Source: Luteimonas sp. BLCC-B24
Lineage (GTDB): Bacteria > Pseudomonadota > Gammaproteobacteria > Xanthomonadales > Xanthomonadaceae
NCBI RefSeq assembly: GCF_028550595.1
Contig: NZ_JAQQGN010000010.1
Coordinates: 28,610-92,609 of the forward strand
DNA length: 64,000 nt
Direction: 5' to 3'
The notes under the pieces were generated by a model that made no database searches, had not been told where the DNA came from, and saw nothing but the letters and a program-made list of their open reading frames with translations. Position 1 is the first letter of the stretch. Each line of letters begins with the position of its first letter. Positions 33,670-41,546 of the stretch are shown here, piece by piece. The position numbers were made by a program, and so were the translations under genes.

Positions 33670-34682
33670 TCAACGCCCGGCAGAGAGCAGCCTGTCCAGC
33701 GGGCTCGTGACCGCGGACGCACCGCGCCCCAGCACATGGGCATAGATCTGCGTCGTCGCGACGTCCTCGTGCCCGAGCAGTTCCTGCACCGTGCGAATGT
33801 CGTGCCCCGCTTCGAGCAGATGCGTCGCGAACGAATGCCGCAATGTGTGGCAGGTGGCGGGCTTGAGAATACCGGCACGCACGCGTGCCCGCTTCACCGC
33901 CCACTGGAGCACTTCTTCCGACACGTGATGCCGACCGCTGCGCCCGGTGCGCGGGTCGGTGGACAGTCGCGCGGAGGGAAACAGGTACTGCCAGCCCGGC
34001 TCGCGATCCGCGCCGGGATACTTGCGCGCGAGCGCATGCGGCAGATGGACCCGCCCGCCACCGGAAGCCCGATCCGTCGCGTGCTGCACGAGCGCACGCG
34101 CGCGCTGGCGCTCGAGATCGGGTCGAAGGCTCACCGGCAGCGGTACGCGACGGTCCTTGCCCCCCTTGCCGTCGCGCACCGTGATCTCGCCACGCACGGC
34201 GTCGACGTCCTTGATCCGCAGCCGCAGGCATTCGAGAAGACGCATGCCGCTGCCATACAGCAGGCTGCCCATGAGCCAGCACGGCCCTTCGAGCGCGGCG
34301 AGCAGACGCGCCACCTCGTCCCGCGAGAGCACCACAGGCAACCGCCGCGGCCGCTTGGCCCGTGCCAGCCCCTCCATCCATGGCAGCTCGACCTCCAGCA
34401 CCTCCCGGTAGAGAAAGAGCAAGGCCGCCAGCGCCTGGTTCTGGGTGCCGGCGGAGACTTGGCCCTCCGTGGCAAGCCCGGTCAGAAACGCCTCGACCTC
34501 CGCCTGCGCCATCTCACGCGGGTGACGCCTCCCGTGGCGATCACGAAGCGCCGGATCCAGGCCACATAGGCCTGCTCGGTGCGCACGCTGTAGTGCTTCA
34601 CCCGCAGACGGGCCCGAACCTGCTCCAGCAAGCGCGGCCGTTGCTCGCCCGTGACGCCCTCGTTTCCGCCGGTGTAACTCAT
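33670..34682 (-). pseudogene. intI: Integron integrase, frameshifted
   Basis: Tyrosine recombinase of the integron type. The N-terminal part (GEQRPRLLEQVRARLRVKHY, SVRTEQAYVAWIRRFVIATG) is in one frame from ATG 34682. From about 34528 onward the protein continues in another frame (RHPREMAQAEVEAFLTGLA to the stop at 33670). One deleted base within GGAGGC-GTCACC explains this. Downstream all catalytic residues remain: arginine in GSGMRLLECLRLR, HTLRHSFATHLL, and GHEDVATTQIYAHV with the tyrosine. The integron-specific insert (ALARKYPGADREPGWQYLFP) is also there. The downstream frame alone is open to 34692 but with a non-IntI N-terminus. Either a real inactivating mutation or a sequencing error. 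Confidence 0.85.
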
Positions 34683-34849
34683 ACGCCTGCATTCTCGTCG
34701 GATAACGCGGGCAGCGTCCGCCCTACGGGACGCCCGATGAATCCGCCAACGTGTTGATGCGGCGTAGGAATTTGCCCTCTTTCCGCCCGACCACCGATGC
34801 CCGATACTCGGCACAACACCGCGTTTTAGCGGTCCAATAGTTGTTAGGC
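34683..34849 (+). other. Integron attI region with core site
   Basis: Between the intI start and the first cassette. It ends in a 7-base core GTTAGGC (34843-34849), the point where cassettes insert. No second core or IntI direct-repeat site could be assigned by eye, so the left limit is only the intI start codon. Confidence 0.6.
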
Positions 34850-34853
34850 GGCA

Positions 34854-35327
34854 ATGAGACTTTCTCTCCAACCCGCAGATGATCAAGCGCTCGCGTTCTG
34901 CGAGTCGCTCAATCGCCGCAACATGGCTGGGTACCTTGCGGCGCGGGGCATCTCTTGGGATTCGAGCCGCTTTCTTGCTAGCTGGGTGGAGTTCGAGAAC
35001 CTGATGATACTAGCGGAGTCCCAGGTAGTAGGTTTGCTGAGGCTGGTACCAGAGCAAGATGCGCTGGGACTCAGAGATCTCCAGATAGTCCCAGAACATC
35101 AAGGTCAAGGCATCGGTTCGTGGGCTGTGCAGCAAGCACAGTCTATTGCGGCCAGCCGCGGCTATCGGCGGTTGCAGCTCCGTGTCTACGAGGAGAATCC
35201 GGCCAAGGCGATGTATGCTCGCTTAGGCTTCAAGGCAGAATCAGTGGTCGACGGCTCGGTCCACATGGCGTGTGAGTTGCCGCCTAACAATTCATTCAAG
35301 CCGACGCCGCTTCGCGGCGCGGCTTAA
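34854..35327 (+). CDS. Cassette 1: GNAT-family N-acetyltransferase
   Basis: 157 aa. The acetyl-CoA-binding core is clear: LRDLQIVPEHQGQGIGSWAV (motif A with QGQGIG) and YEENPAKAMYARLGFKAES (motif B). The acceptor is unknown; cassette-borne GNATs may modify small molecules, drugs or toxins. The ATG lies five bases after the attI core, so there is almost no 5' leader. The coding frame runs into the attC, which supplies the last 13 residues NNSFKPTPLRGAA and the stop codon. Confidence 0.88.
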   Translation: MRLSLQPADDQALAFCESLNRRNMAGYLAARGISWDSSRFLASWVEFENLMILAESQVVGLLRLVPEQDALGLRDLQIVPEHQGQGIGSWAVQQAQSIAASRGYRRLQLRVYEENPAKAMYARLGFKAESVVDGSVHMACELPPNNSFKPTPLRGAA

Positions 35328-35341
35328 TTCAGGTGTTAGGC
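35282..35341 (+). repeat. attC site of cassette 1
   Basis: 60 bp from inverse core GCCTAAC to core GTTAGGC, with inner arms CAAGCCG...CGGCTTAA and a short GCCGC-TTC-GCGGC hairpin in the middle. Near-identical to the other attC sites of the array. Confidence 0.92.
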
Positions 35342-35342
35342 C

Positions 35343-35754
35343 ATGAAGAATCTAGCGGTCATTTCAGTGTTACTTGTTTCAGGGTGTTCGGCAGCGCAGA
35401 CCGAATCTGGTCGGGTCGATCCGGTCATCTTTTGTGAGCCATTCGAGCAGCTAGAGGAAGAGATGCCGGGTGAGGCAAAGCAAGAGCTACTTTGCTCTGC
35501 CACAGGAGCAATACATTCAGATGCACTTTGGCCTCGGGATGGCCGTAAGGAACCGGTTCGGCTTGTGGCAGGACAACGAGATCACACAATTCTTTCGTCA
35601 GAATGGCGTGGATCATCCGGACGACATGTCAATGCCGTTTATCGGCGGCTTCGTTGAGTACCTTCAAGGTCACAACGTAGATATGGTCAAAGCAATCGAG
35701 ACTTATGGCCTGCCGCCGCCTCCGCCACCACCTCCTACAACAGATCCGGAATGA
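35343..35754 (+). pseudogene. Cassette 2: DUF6794-like lipoprotein, frameshifted
   Basis: The first frame from ATG 35343 gives a lipoprotein signal (NLAVISVLLVSGC) and CEPFEQLEEEMPGEAKQELL, then becomes unrelated. The +1 frame takes over at about 35490 with LPQEQYIQMHFGLGMAVRN and NRFGLWQDNEITQFF, followed by HPDDMSMPFIGGFVEYL, ending at 35754 in a proline run. The second part resembles DUF6794 (short alpha-helical proteins with a HFGLGM.IRN..GLW core). Removing one inserted base near CTACTTTGC would join both. Without a correction there are two short ORFs (35343-35657 and 35470-35754). Confidence 0.65.
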
Positions 35755-35761
35755 GTGGTTG

Positions 35762-35821
35762 GCCTAACAATTCATTCAAGCCGACGCCGCTTCGCGGCGC
35801 GGCTTAATTCAGGCGTTAGGC
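35762..35821 (+). repeat. attC site of cassette 2
   Basis: 60 bp, GCCTAAC to GTTAGGC. It differs from attC1 near the right core (AGGCGTTAGG instead of AGGTGTTAGG). This variant is an exact match to the predicted left target guide of the IS110 element downstream. Confidence 0.92.
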
Positions 35822-35834
35822 CTTCTTAGAAGCT

Positions 35835-36491
35835 ATGCAGCTCTTCAATCTCACAACAGCTGAATTTGCGATCTCAAACATAGCTTTGCGCCGGATAAAG
35901 ATTTCGCGCATCGCAGACCTGAATGATCCTTTTGAGCTGTTGCCCATAAACATTCGTGACAAGACTTTGCGAGCCGCAGCGCGCCAGACTCGCGACCAGA
36001 TCGCGGAGACCCGTGGCGTCATCTGCTTCAGCAAGGATTGGTCAAATCCGGTGCTCTGGAGCCACTACGCAGACAAGCACCGCGGAATCGCGCTTGGATT
36101 CGAGGTGACGGATAGGTTCGCAATTCCAGTGACCTACGAGAAGGCTCTATCTAAAGTTGAGATCGATCAGCTCATGACTGCGGCCGATCCATCAGAAGAT
36201 TTCGGCCGTATGCTGCTGGCCACGAAATTTGACGACTGGCGTTACGAGCGAGAATTTCGAGTCTTCGTTGACCTGACTCAGCATGAGCCAGAGGGCGGAC
36301 TTTACTTCTGCCACTTTGACCAGCATCTTGCGCTCAGGTCAGTCATCCTCGGAGCAAGGTGTGAGATCCCCATCAGCCAGGTGCGCGAGCTTGTCTCAGC
36401 CTATCCTTACAAGGTGCATGTCAAGCGGGCACGGATTGCGTTTACAAAGTTTGCTGTTACCGAGAACCGACTCTTCCGGGAGAAGGCCTAA
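35835..36491 (+). CDS. Cassette 3: DUF2971 family protein
   Basis: 218 aa. The DUF2971 pattern is visible: SRIADLNDPFELLPIN near the N-terminus, GVICFSKDWSNPVLWSHYAD, and HRGIALGFEV, then KFDDWRYEREFRVFV. The biochemical role of the family is unknown; members recur in mobile regions and near defence genes, but nothing here proves such a role. The stop codon is formed by the attC inverse core (GCCTAAC). Codon use is clearly A+T-richer than chromosomal neighbours. Confidence 0.85.
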   Translation: MQLFNLTTAEFAISNIALRRIKISRIADLNDPFELLPINIRDKTLRAAARQTRDQIAETRGVICFSKDWSNPVLWSHYADKHRGIALGFEVTDRFAIPVTYEKALSKVEIDQLMTAADPSEDFGRMLLATKFDDWRYEREFRVFVDLTQHEPEGGLYFCHFDQHLALRSVILGARCEIPISQVRELVSAYPYKVHVKRARIAFTKFAVTENRLFREKA

Positions 36492-36545
36492 CAATTCGTT
36501 CAAGCCGATGCCGCTTCGCGGCACGGCTTAACTCAAGTGTTAGGC
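36486..36545 (+). repeat. attC site of cassette 3
   Basis: 60 bp, GCCTAAC to GTTAGGC. Slightly diverged in the middle (CGATGCC / GGCACGG and ACTCAAGTG) but with paired changes that keep part of the stem. Confidence 0.9.
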
Positions 36546-36548
36546 CTC

Positions 36549-36923
36549 ATGACAGAGTTCATAGCTCTCTTGGCGCATCCTCACCTGATTGGGCTCAACA
36601 TCTTTATTGCCCTGTCATCTCTCATTGCCTGGCATGCGTGGCTCAAGCGGGCTCAGACTAGCGTCACACTGCTACGGGCACTTTGGCTCTTTTGCTTCTC
36701 GCTTCTCGCCATGTGGCTCATGCAGCAACAGCACCATGTGCTCAACGGAGAGCTGCTCCCCACTCGAGATAGTCCAGTAGCAGTATCGCTCAGGGGGGTG
36801 ACGCGCTACGTATCCCAACGCCAAGCATGGCTGTACCAGTACGGCATAATTCCAATACTTGTTTTCGGCCTCTGTTATGTGGCAGTCGAGCGCATCCTCC
36901 TGCATCGCCGTGGTGAGGACTAA
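36549..36923 (+). CDS. Cassette 4: small membrane protein of unknown function
   Basis: 124 aa with three probable transmembrane helices: ~13-28 (LIGLNIFIALSSLIAW), ~42-58 (LLRALWLFCFSLLAMWL) and ~98-114 (YGIIPILVFGLCYVAVE). Between helices 2 and 3 lies a ~40-residue loop. No family recognised. ATG 36549 is four bases after the core site; the stop TAA is at the edge of the interrupted attC. Confidence 0.65.
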   Translation: MTEFIALLAHPHLIGLNIFIALSSLIAWHAWLKRAQTSVTLLRALWLFCFSLLAMWLMQQQHHVLNGELLPTRDSPVAVSLRGVTRYVSQRQAWLYQYGIIPILVFGLCYVAVERILLHRRGED

Positions 36924-36992
36924 CAGTTCGTTCAAGCCGACGCCGCTTCGCGGCGCGGCTTAATTCAGCAACTGTCTTGAGCTGGGCCGATC

Positions 36993-38115
<1,123 letters not shown>

Positions 38116-38144
38116 GAAACTGGAAGACATAAGGTGTTAGGCGC

Positions 38145-38450
38145 ATGCCAAGGATCCGCGAGCAAGGTCCAAGGCCGGGTCGTGTTTGGTCGCTCGAGGT
38201 TCCTGCGGACGTGGGGCGCCGCCGGCTAGCGCGGATCCTCAAGTCCATTCCTGGCGTTCGCTTGTCCGTTTCGCCGGGATGGTTCTCTTGGCTAAGTGAT
38301 CGGCCCTTCTGTCGCTTCGAGTTCAACGGGCAGCAGTACGTTGTCGAGGCATCGTGGCCGGCAGGAGATGCTTTCGAGGTCAGTCCCGAGCCGCAAGGGT
38401 GCAAGCCGGCAACAGTTCAACTCAAGAAGGCGCTGGAGGATAGGCTCTAG
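38145..38450 (+). CDS. Cassette 5: 101-aa protein of unknown function
   Basis: Basic N-terminal half (RIREQGPRPGRVWSLEVP, RRRLARILKSIPGVRL) followed by aromatic-rich strands (PGWFSWLSDRPFCRFEFNG, QQYVVEASWPAGDAFEVSP). This suggests a small single-domain alpha/beta protein. There is no signal peptide or membrane segment. The ATG is two bases after the GTTAGGC core, a normal cassette layout. No family recognised. Confidence 0.65.
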   Translation: MPRIREQGPRPGRVWSLEVPADVGRRRLARILKSIPGVRLSVSPGWFSWLSDRPFCRFEFNGQQYVVEASWPAGDAFEVSPEPQGCKPATVQLKKALEDRL

Positions 38451-38466
38451 CCAATGTATCGTCCGC

Positions 38467-38526
38467 GCCTAACTACTCGTTCAAGCCGAACCCGCATCGC
38501 GGGTCGGCTTAACCCAGGTGTTAGGG
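38467..38526 (+). repeat. attC site of cassette 5 (variant)
   Basis: Starts with GCCTAAC. The centre differs from the others (GAACCCGC-ATC-GCGGGTCGG) but keeps pairing by compensatory changes. The right core is GTTAGGG, departing from the consensus in its last base. Confidence 0.85.
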
Positions 38527-38531
38527 CGCAT

Positions 38532-39200
38532 ATGACACGTCTTCGTCTCTTGCTACTAGCAGCCACAGCCATCGCTCTCGGCTGCGCGCCCCGCACGCAG
38601 CCGGTTGGCACGGAGAGCACCACTGCGCCCGCTCAATTTGAGCACTCCGCTACCCCACTGGAGCCAAGCTCTCTGTCCTACAGCGCCGAAGTCGTTGGCT
38701 ATGACGAAAATGGCCGTCACGCCACGCCTATCAAACAGGTGCCTAGCCACGCCGCACACTTTGCTTCGGGCCTGCTCATGGGCTCGGACCGGGGGGAGTG
38801 GGGCGGCGAACTTGTTTATCGAAACTCGCGAGGGGGTGACAGCATTCTGTTGCACGAGAATGTGCGAGGAATCGTGGTCAGGCAGCACGACGCCTTGGTA
38901 TTTACCGGCTTGGCACATATGGGCGTGAACGATGGTGCTGTGTACCTAGTGAAGCCGGGCTCGGAGCCCAAGGCGCATCCAGTGCAGAAACTGATTGGGT
39001 CACCCAGGGAAATCCTTCGGGCAAAGGACGCCGTCCTTGTGCGAATCGATCTATTTAGTCGCCCGGACCCAACTGCCCGCGCCGTCCGAGTGAGCCGCTG
39101 CTATGCCCTCAGTGAAGAGTTGGCCCTCATGGAAACGGACTGTACGCGGATGCGCCCAAACAATTCGTCCAAGCCGACGCCGCTTCGCGGCGCGGCTTAA
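38532..39200 (+). CDS. Cassette 6: putative lipoprotein
   Basis: 222 aa. Lipoprotein signal LRLLLLAATAIALGC with the lipobox cysteine at residue ~18, then a polar linker and a beta-rich domain (SYSAEVVGYDENGRH, HFASGLLMGSDRGEWGGELV, GAVYLVKPGSEPKA). No family recognised. As in cassette 1, the frame continues into the attC and ends with NNSSKPTPLRGAA plus an attC-encoded stop. Confidence 0.75.
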   Translation: MTRLRLLLLAATAIALGCAPRTQPVGTESTTAPAQFEHSATPLEPSSLSYSAEVVGYDENGRHATPIKQVPSHAAHFASGLLMGSDRGEWGGELVYRNSRGGDSILLHENVRGIVVRQHDALVFTGLAHMGVNDGAVYLVKPGSEPKAHPVQKLIGSPREILRAKDAVLVRIDLFSRPDPTARAVRVSRCYALSEELALMETDCTRMRPNNSSKPTPLRGAA

Positions 39201-39214
39201 CTCTGGTGTTAGGA
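39154..39214 (+). repeat. attC site of cassette 6 (left core altered)
   Basis: The inverse core reads GCCCAAAC instead of GCCTAAC and the right core is GTTAGGA. The central stem (CCGACGCCGC-TTC-GCGGCGCGG) is unchanged. The altered left core may reduce recombination. Confidence 0.85.
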
Positions 39215-39250
39215 TCTTGATCAAATCCGAAGAAGACTGGAGAGAAGTAG

Positions 39251-39511
39251 ATGGGCAGCTTTAGCATTTGGCACTGGATCATCGTGCTTCTGGTTTTGGC
39301 TGTCCCGATTGGCATTGGCGTCGTCATCTGGCTAATCATTCGAGCAGTCCGAAGGCCTGCCCGGCTGTCGACTTCGTTGATTGACGTCTCAGCCTCACCA
39401 TCCCCAACGGCGGAGGCGCGGCTACAGGAGCTAGCTTCCCTTAGGTCCAAAGGTCAAATCACGGACTCTGAGTTCGAGCAACAACGTTCCACCATACTGC
39501 GGGGCATCTAG
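39251..39511 (+). CDS. Cassette 7: membrane-anchored SHOCT-domain protein
   Basis: 86 aa. One transmembrane helix at ~7-29 (WHWIIVLLVLAVPIGIGVVI), a short linker, and a C-terminal SHOCT motif (RLQELASLRSKGQITDSEFE). SHOCT motifs occur at protein ends and are thought to mediate oligomer or partner contacts. Last cassette of the array. Confidence 0.85.
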   Translation: MGSFSIWHWIIVLLVLAVPIGIGVVIWLIIRAVRRPARLSTSLIDVSASPSPTAEARLQELASLRSKGQITDSEFEQQRSTILRGI

Positions 39512-39517
39512 GCACGC

Positions 39518-39576
39518 GCCTAACAATTCATCAAAGCCGACGCCGCTTCGCGGCGCGGCTTGATTCACGCGTAGGC
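39518..39576 (+). repeat. Terminal attC site of cassette 7 (right core degenerate)
   Basis: A normal left core GCCTAAC and stem, but the right core reads GTAGGC with one T missing, and the end differs (TGATTCACGC). It marks the distal end of the array. The next ~245 bases (39577-39821) hold no supported gene. Confidence 0.85.
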
Positions 39577-39821
39577 GTCCAAATTGCAGCCTCGTTTGCT
39601 TCAACCCATCCGGCTGCGCATCATCGCCACGAGACCGTGTGCGCTAGACAACGGCTTGACCGGGACGACAGCGGACTGGACGTTGTTGACCAGCCACCGT
39701 CAGAAGCGCCGGCTCGGTTGGCCGGCCCGGCGGCATGCATGCGCGCTGTCCGCTACCGGGCTGATACCACTCATGGGGGCGCGCGCTGACGTCATGTGAA
39801 CAGCGCAAACGGAATACAGCC

Positions 39822-40073
39822 ATGCCTTCCAGCAAACTCCAGGATGGAACGGTCCACGCGTTGCCCGCGGATTTCCGCGAGGCCATCGGGCGTGATGCCG
39901 CGGCGTCGAGCCTGTGGATGGACATCACGCCGCTGGCGCGGAATGAATGGATCTGCTGGGTCACCTCGCCGAAACAGGACGCCACCCGGCAGCGTCGCAT
40001 CGCGGTCGGCATCGACAAGATGCGCACGGGCGTGCGCAGGCCATGCTGTTGGCCGGGTTGCCCGCACCGCTGA
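39822..40073 (+). CDS. YdeI/OmpD-associated family protein, short
   Basis: 83 aa. The conserved helical module is visible: LPADFREAIGRDAAASSLWM, TPLARNEWICWVTSPKQDAT, RRIAVGIDKMRTG, and the terminal CCWPGCPHR cysteine/histidine ending often seen in short members. The function of the family is not established. Confidence 0.83.
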   Translation: MPSSKLQDGTVHALPADFREAIGRDAAASSLWMDITPLARNEWICWVTSPKQDATRQRRIAVGIDKMRTGVRRPCCWPGCPHR

Positions 40074-40271
40074 GGTGCGGGGAACGCGGGTGCGACCGGC
40101 TGCGCAGGCAGCCGCTCACCCGGGACCGGCTGTGTCGACGGGCTCAAGTCCGCCGGCTGCGGGCCGCTAACGAAGCCGGGGACCACGCTCTGCAGTCAGC
40201 CGTGCCCTGCGCCCGCCGCACGGGGGACCGGCGCTGCCCGACTGCTGCACCTTGCCGGCCTGCCGACGCAC

Positions 40272-41534
40272 ATGCTCCGCACGATCCGCACCGACCAGCT
40301 TCGTCCGGGCATGTACGTGCAGCGGCTCTGTGGCTCGTGGCTGGATCATCCGTTCTGGCGGGGGTCGTTCCTGGCCGATTCGGCGTCTGTGGCGCGGGTG
40401 CAGGCCAGTGGTGTGCAGACGCTGGTCATCGACAACGCCCTGGGGATCGACGCCGAACCCGATGCCCCGCGCCATGCGGCCAGCGGCGACGCATCGGCCG
40501 CCGAAGTCGTGCAGGGCGCCCCGTCGACTCCGACCGCGCAGGCGGCCACGCCGGAGGACATCACGCGCCCTCCCGCCGGCAGCGGCGGGTCGACGGTCAG
40601 CAGTTTCGACGCGGAGGTGAAGCAGGCCCGGCAGCTGCTGGAATCGGGCCGTGCGCTGGTCGAGGCGATGTTCAACGAAGCGCGCCTGGGGCGCAGCGTC
40701 GACACCGACGCCGCCACGCCACTGGTGGAGGCCCTGTGCGACTCGGTGCTGCGCAACCCGCATGCACTGGTCAGCGTGGCCCGCCTGAAGACCGCCGATG
40801 ACTACACCTATCTGCACTCGATGGCGGTGGCCGGCCTGATGACCGCGCTGGCCCGGCAACTGGGGCTGTCCGAGGACGAGGTGCATGCGGCCGCGCGTGG
40901 CGGCCTGCTCCACGACATGGGCAAGGCGGTGACGCCGCCGGACGTGTTGAACAAGCCGGGCAGCCTGACCGAGGACGAATACAGCGCGATCCGCCGCCAC
41001 CCCGAAGAAGGCCACCGGCTGCTGATCGAAAGCGGCGTGGACGATGCGGCGACGCTCGACATCGCGCTGCATCATCACGAGAAGATGGACGGTACGGGGT
41101 ACCCGCACCGCCTGAGCGGCGAGCAGATCTCGCGGATGGCGCGGATGGCCGCGGTCTGCGATGTCTATGACGCGATCACGTCGAACCGGCCCTACAAGCG
41201 CGGCTGGTGCCCGGCGGAATCGCTGAAGCGCATGGCGTCGTGGACCGGCCATTTCGATCCGGTGATCTTCCAGGCGTTCGTCAAGAGCCTGGGCATCTAT
41301 CCGGTGGGCACCCTGGTGCGGCTGCAGTCGCAGCAGCTGGGCGTGGTGATCGAACAGAGCCCGGCCGCGCTGCTCAAGCCCAAGGTGCGGGTGTTCCACT
41401 GCCTGCGCCGGCAGTCGCGGGTGCTGATGTACGACCTCGACCTGGCCGCCGCCGACTGCAACGACCGCGTGCTGCAGCTCGAGGTGCCCGGCGACTGGGG
41501 AATCCGCGATCTCGAGAAACTCTGGCTGCCCTGA
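40272..41534 (+). CDS. HD-GYP domain protein, probable cyclic-di-GMP phosphodiesterase
   Basis: 420 aa. Residues 1-~75 form a DUF3391-like N-terminal domain (IRTDQLRPGMYVQRLCGSW). The HD-GYP domain (~175-350) has the metal-binding HD in LLHDMGKA, PEEGHRLL, and HHHEKMDGTGYPHRL with the GYP motif, then DVYDAITSNRPYKRGW. Residues expected for catalysis are present. Such proteins degrade cyclic-di-GMP and affect motility, biofilm and virulence in Xanthomonads. No partner sensor gene is adjacent. Confidence 0.93.
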   Translation: MLRTIRTDQLRPGMYVQRLCGSWLDHPFWRGSFLADSASVARVQASGVQTLVIDNALGIDAEPDAPRHAASGDASAAEVVQGAPSTPTAQAATPEDITRPPAGSGGSTVSSFDAEVKQARQLLESGRALVEAMFNEARLGRSVDTDAATPLVEALCDSVLRNPHALVSVARLKTADDYTYLHSMAVAGLMTALARQLGLSEDEVHAAARGGLLHDMGKAVTPPDVLNKPGSLTEDEYSAIRRHPEEGHRLLIESGVDDAATLDIALHHHEKMDGTGYPHRLSGEQISRMARMAAVCDVYDAITSNRPYKRGWCPAESLKRMASWTGHFDPVIFQAFVKSLGIYPVGTLVRLQSQQLGVVIEQSPAALLKPKVRVFHCLRRQSRVLMYDLDLAAADCNDRVLQLEVPGDWGIRDLEKLWLP

Positions 41535-41546
41535 GGCGTCGCGGCC

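Noticed and set aside
30245..34381. A 1378-aa open frame on the minus strand opposite leuB-ilvD and through intI
   Set aside because: Low-complexity antisense frame; the opposing genes are clear and the frame has no recognisable motif or ribosome site.
36283..36531. Small plus-strand frame ending in NNSFKPMPLRGTA
   Set aside because: It overlaps the DUF2971 gene in another frame and only picks up the attC-encoded tail; not a separate gene.
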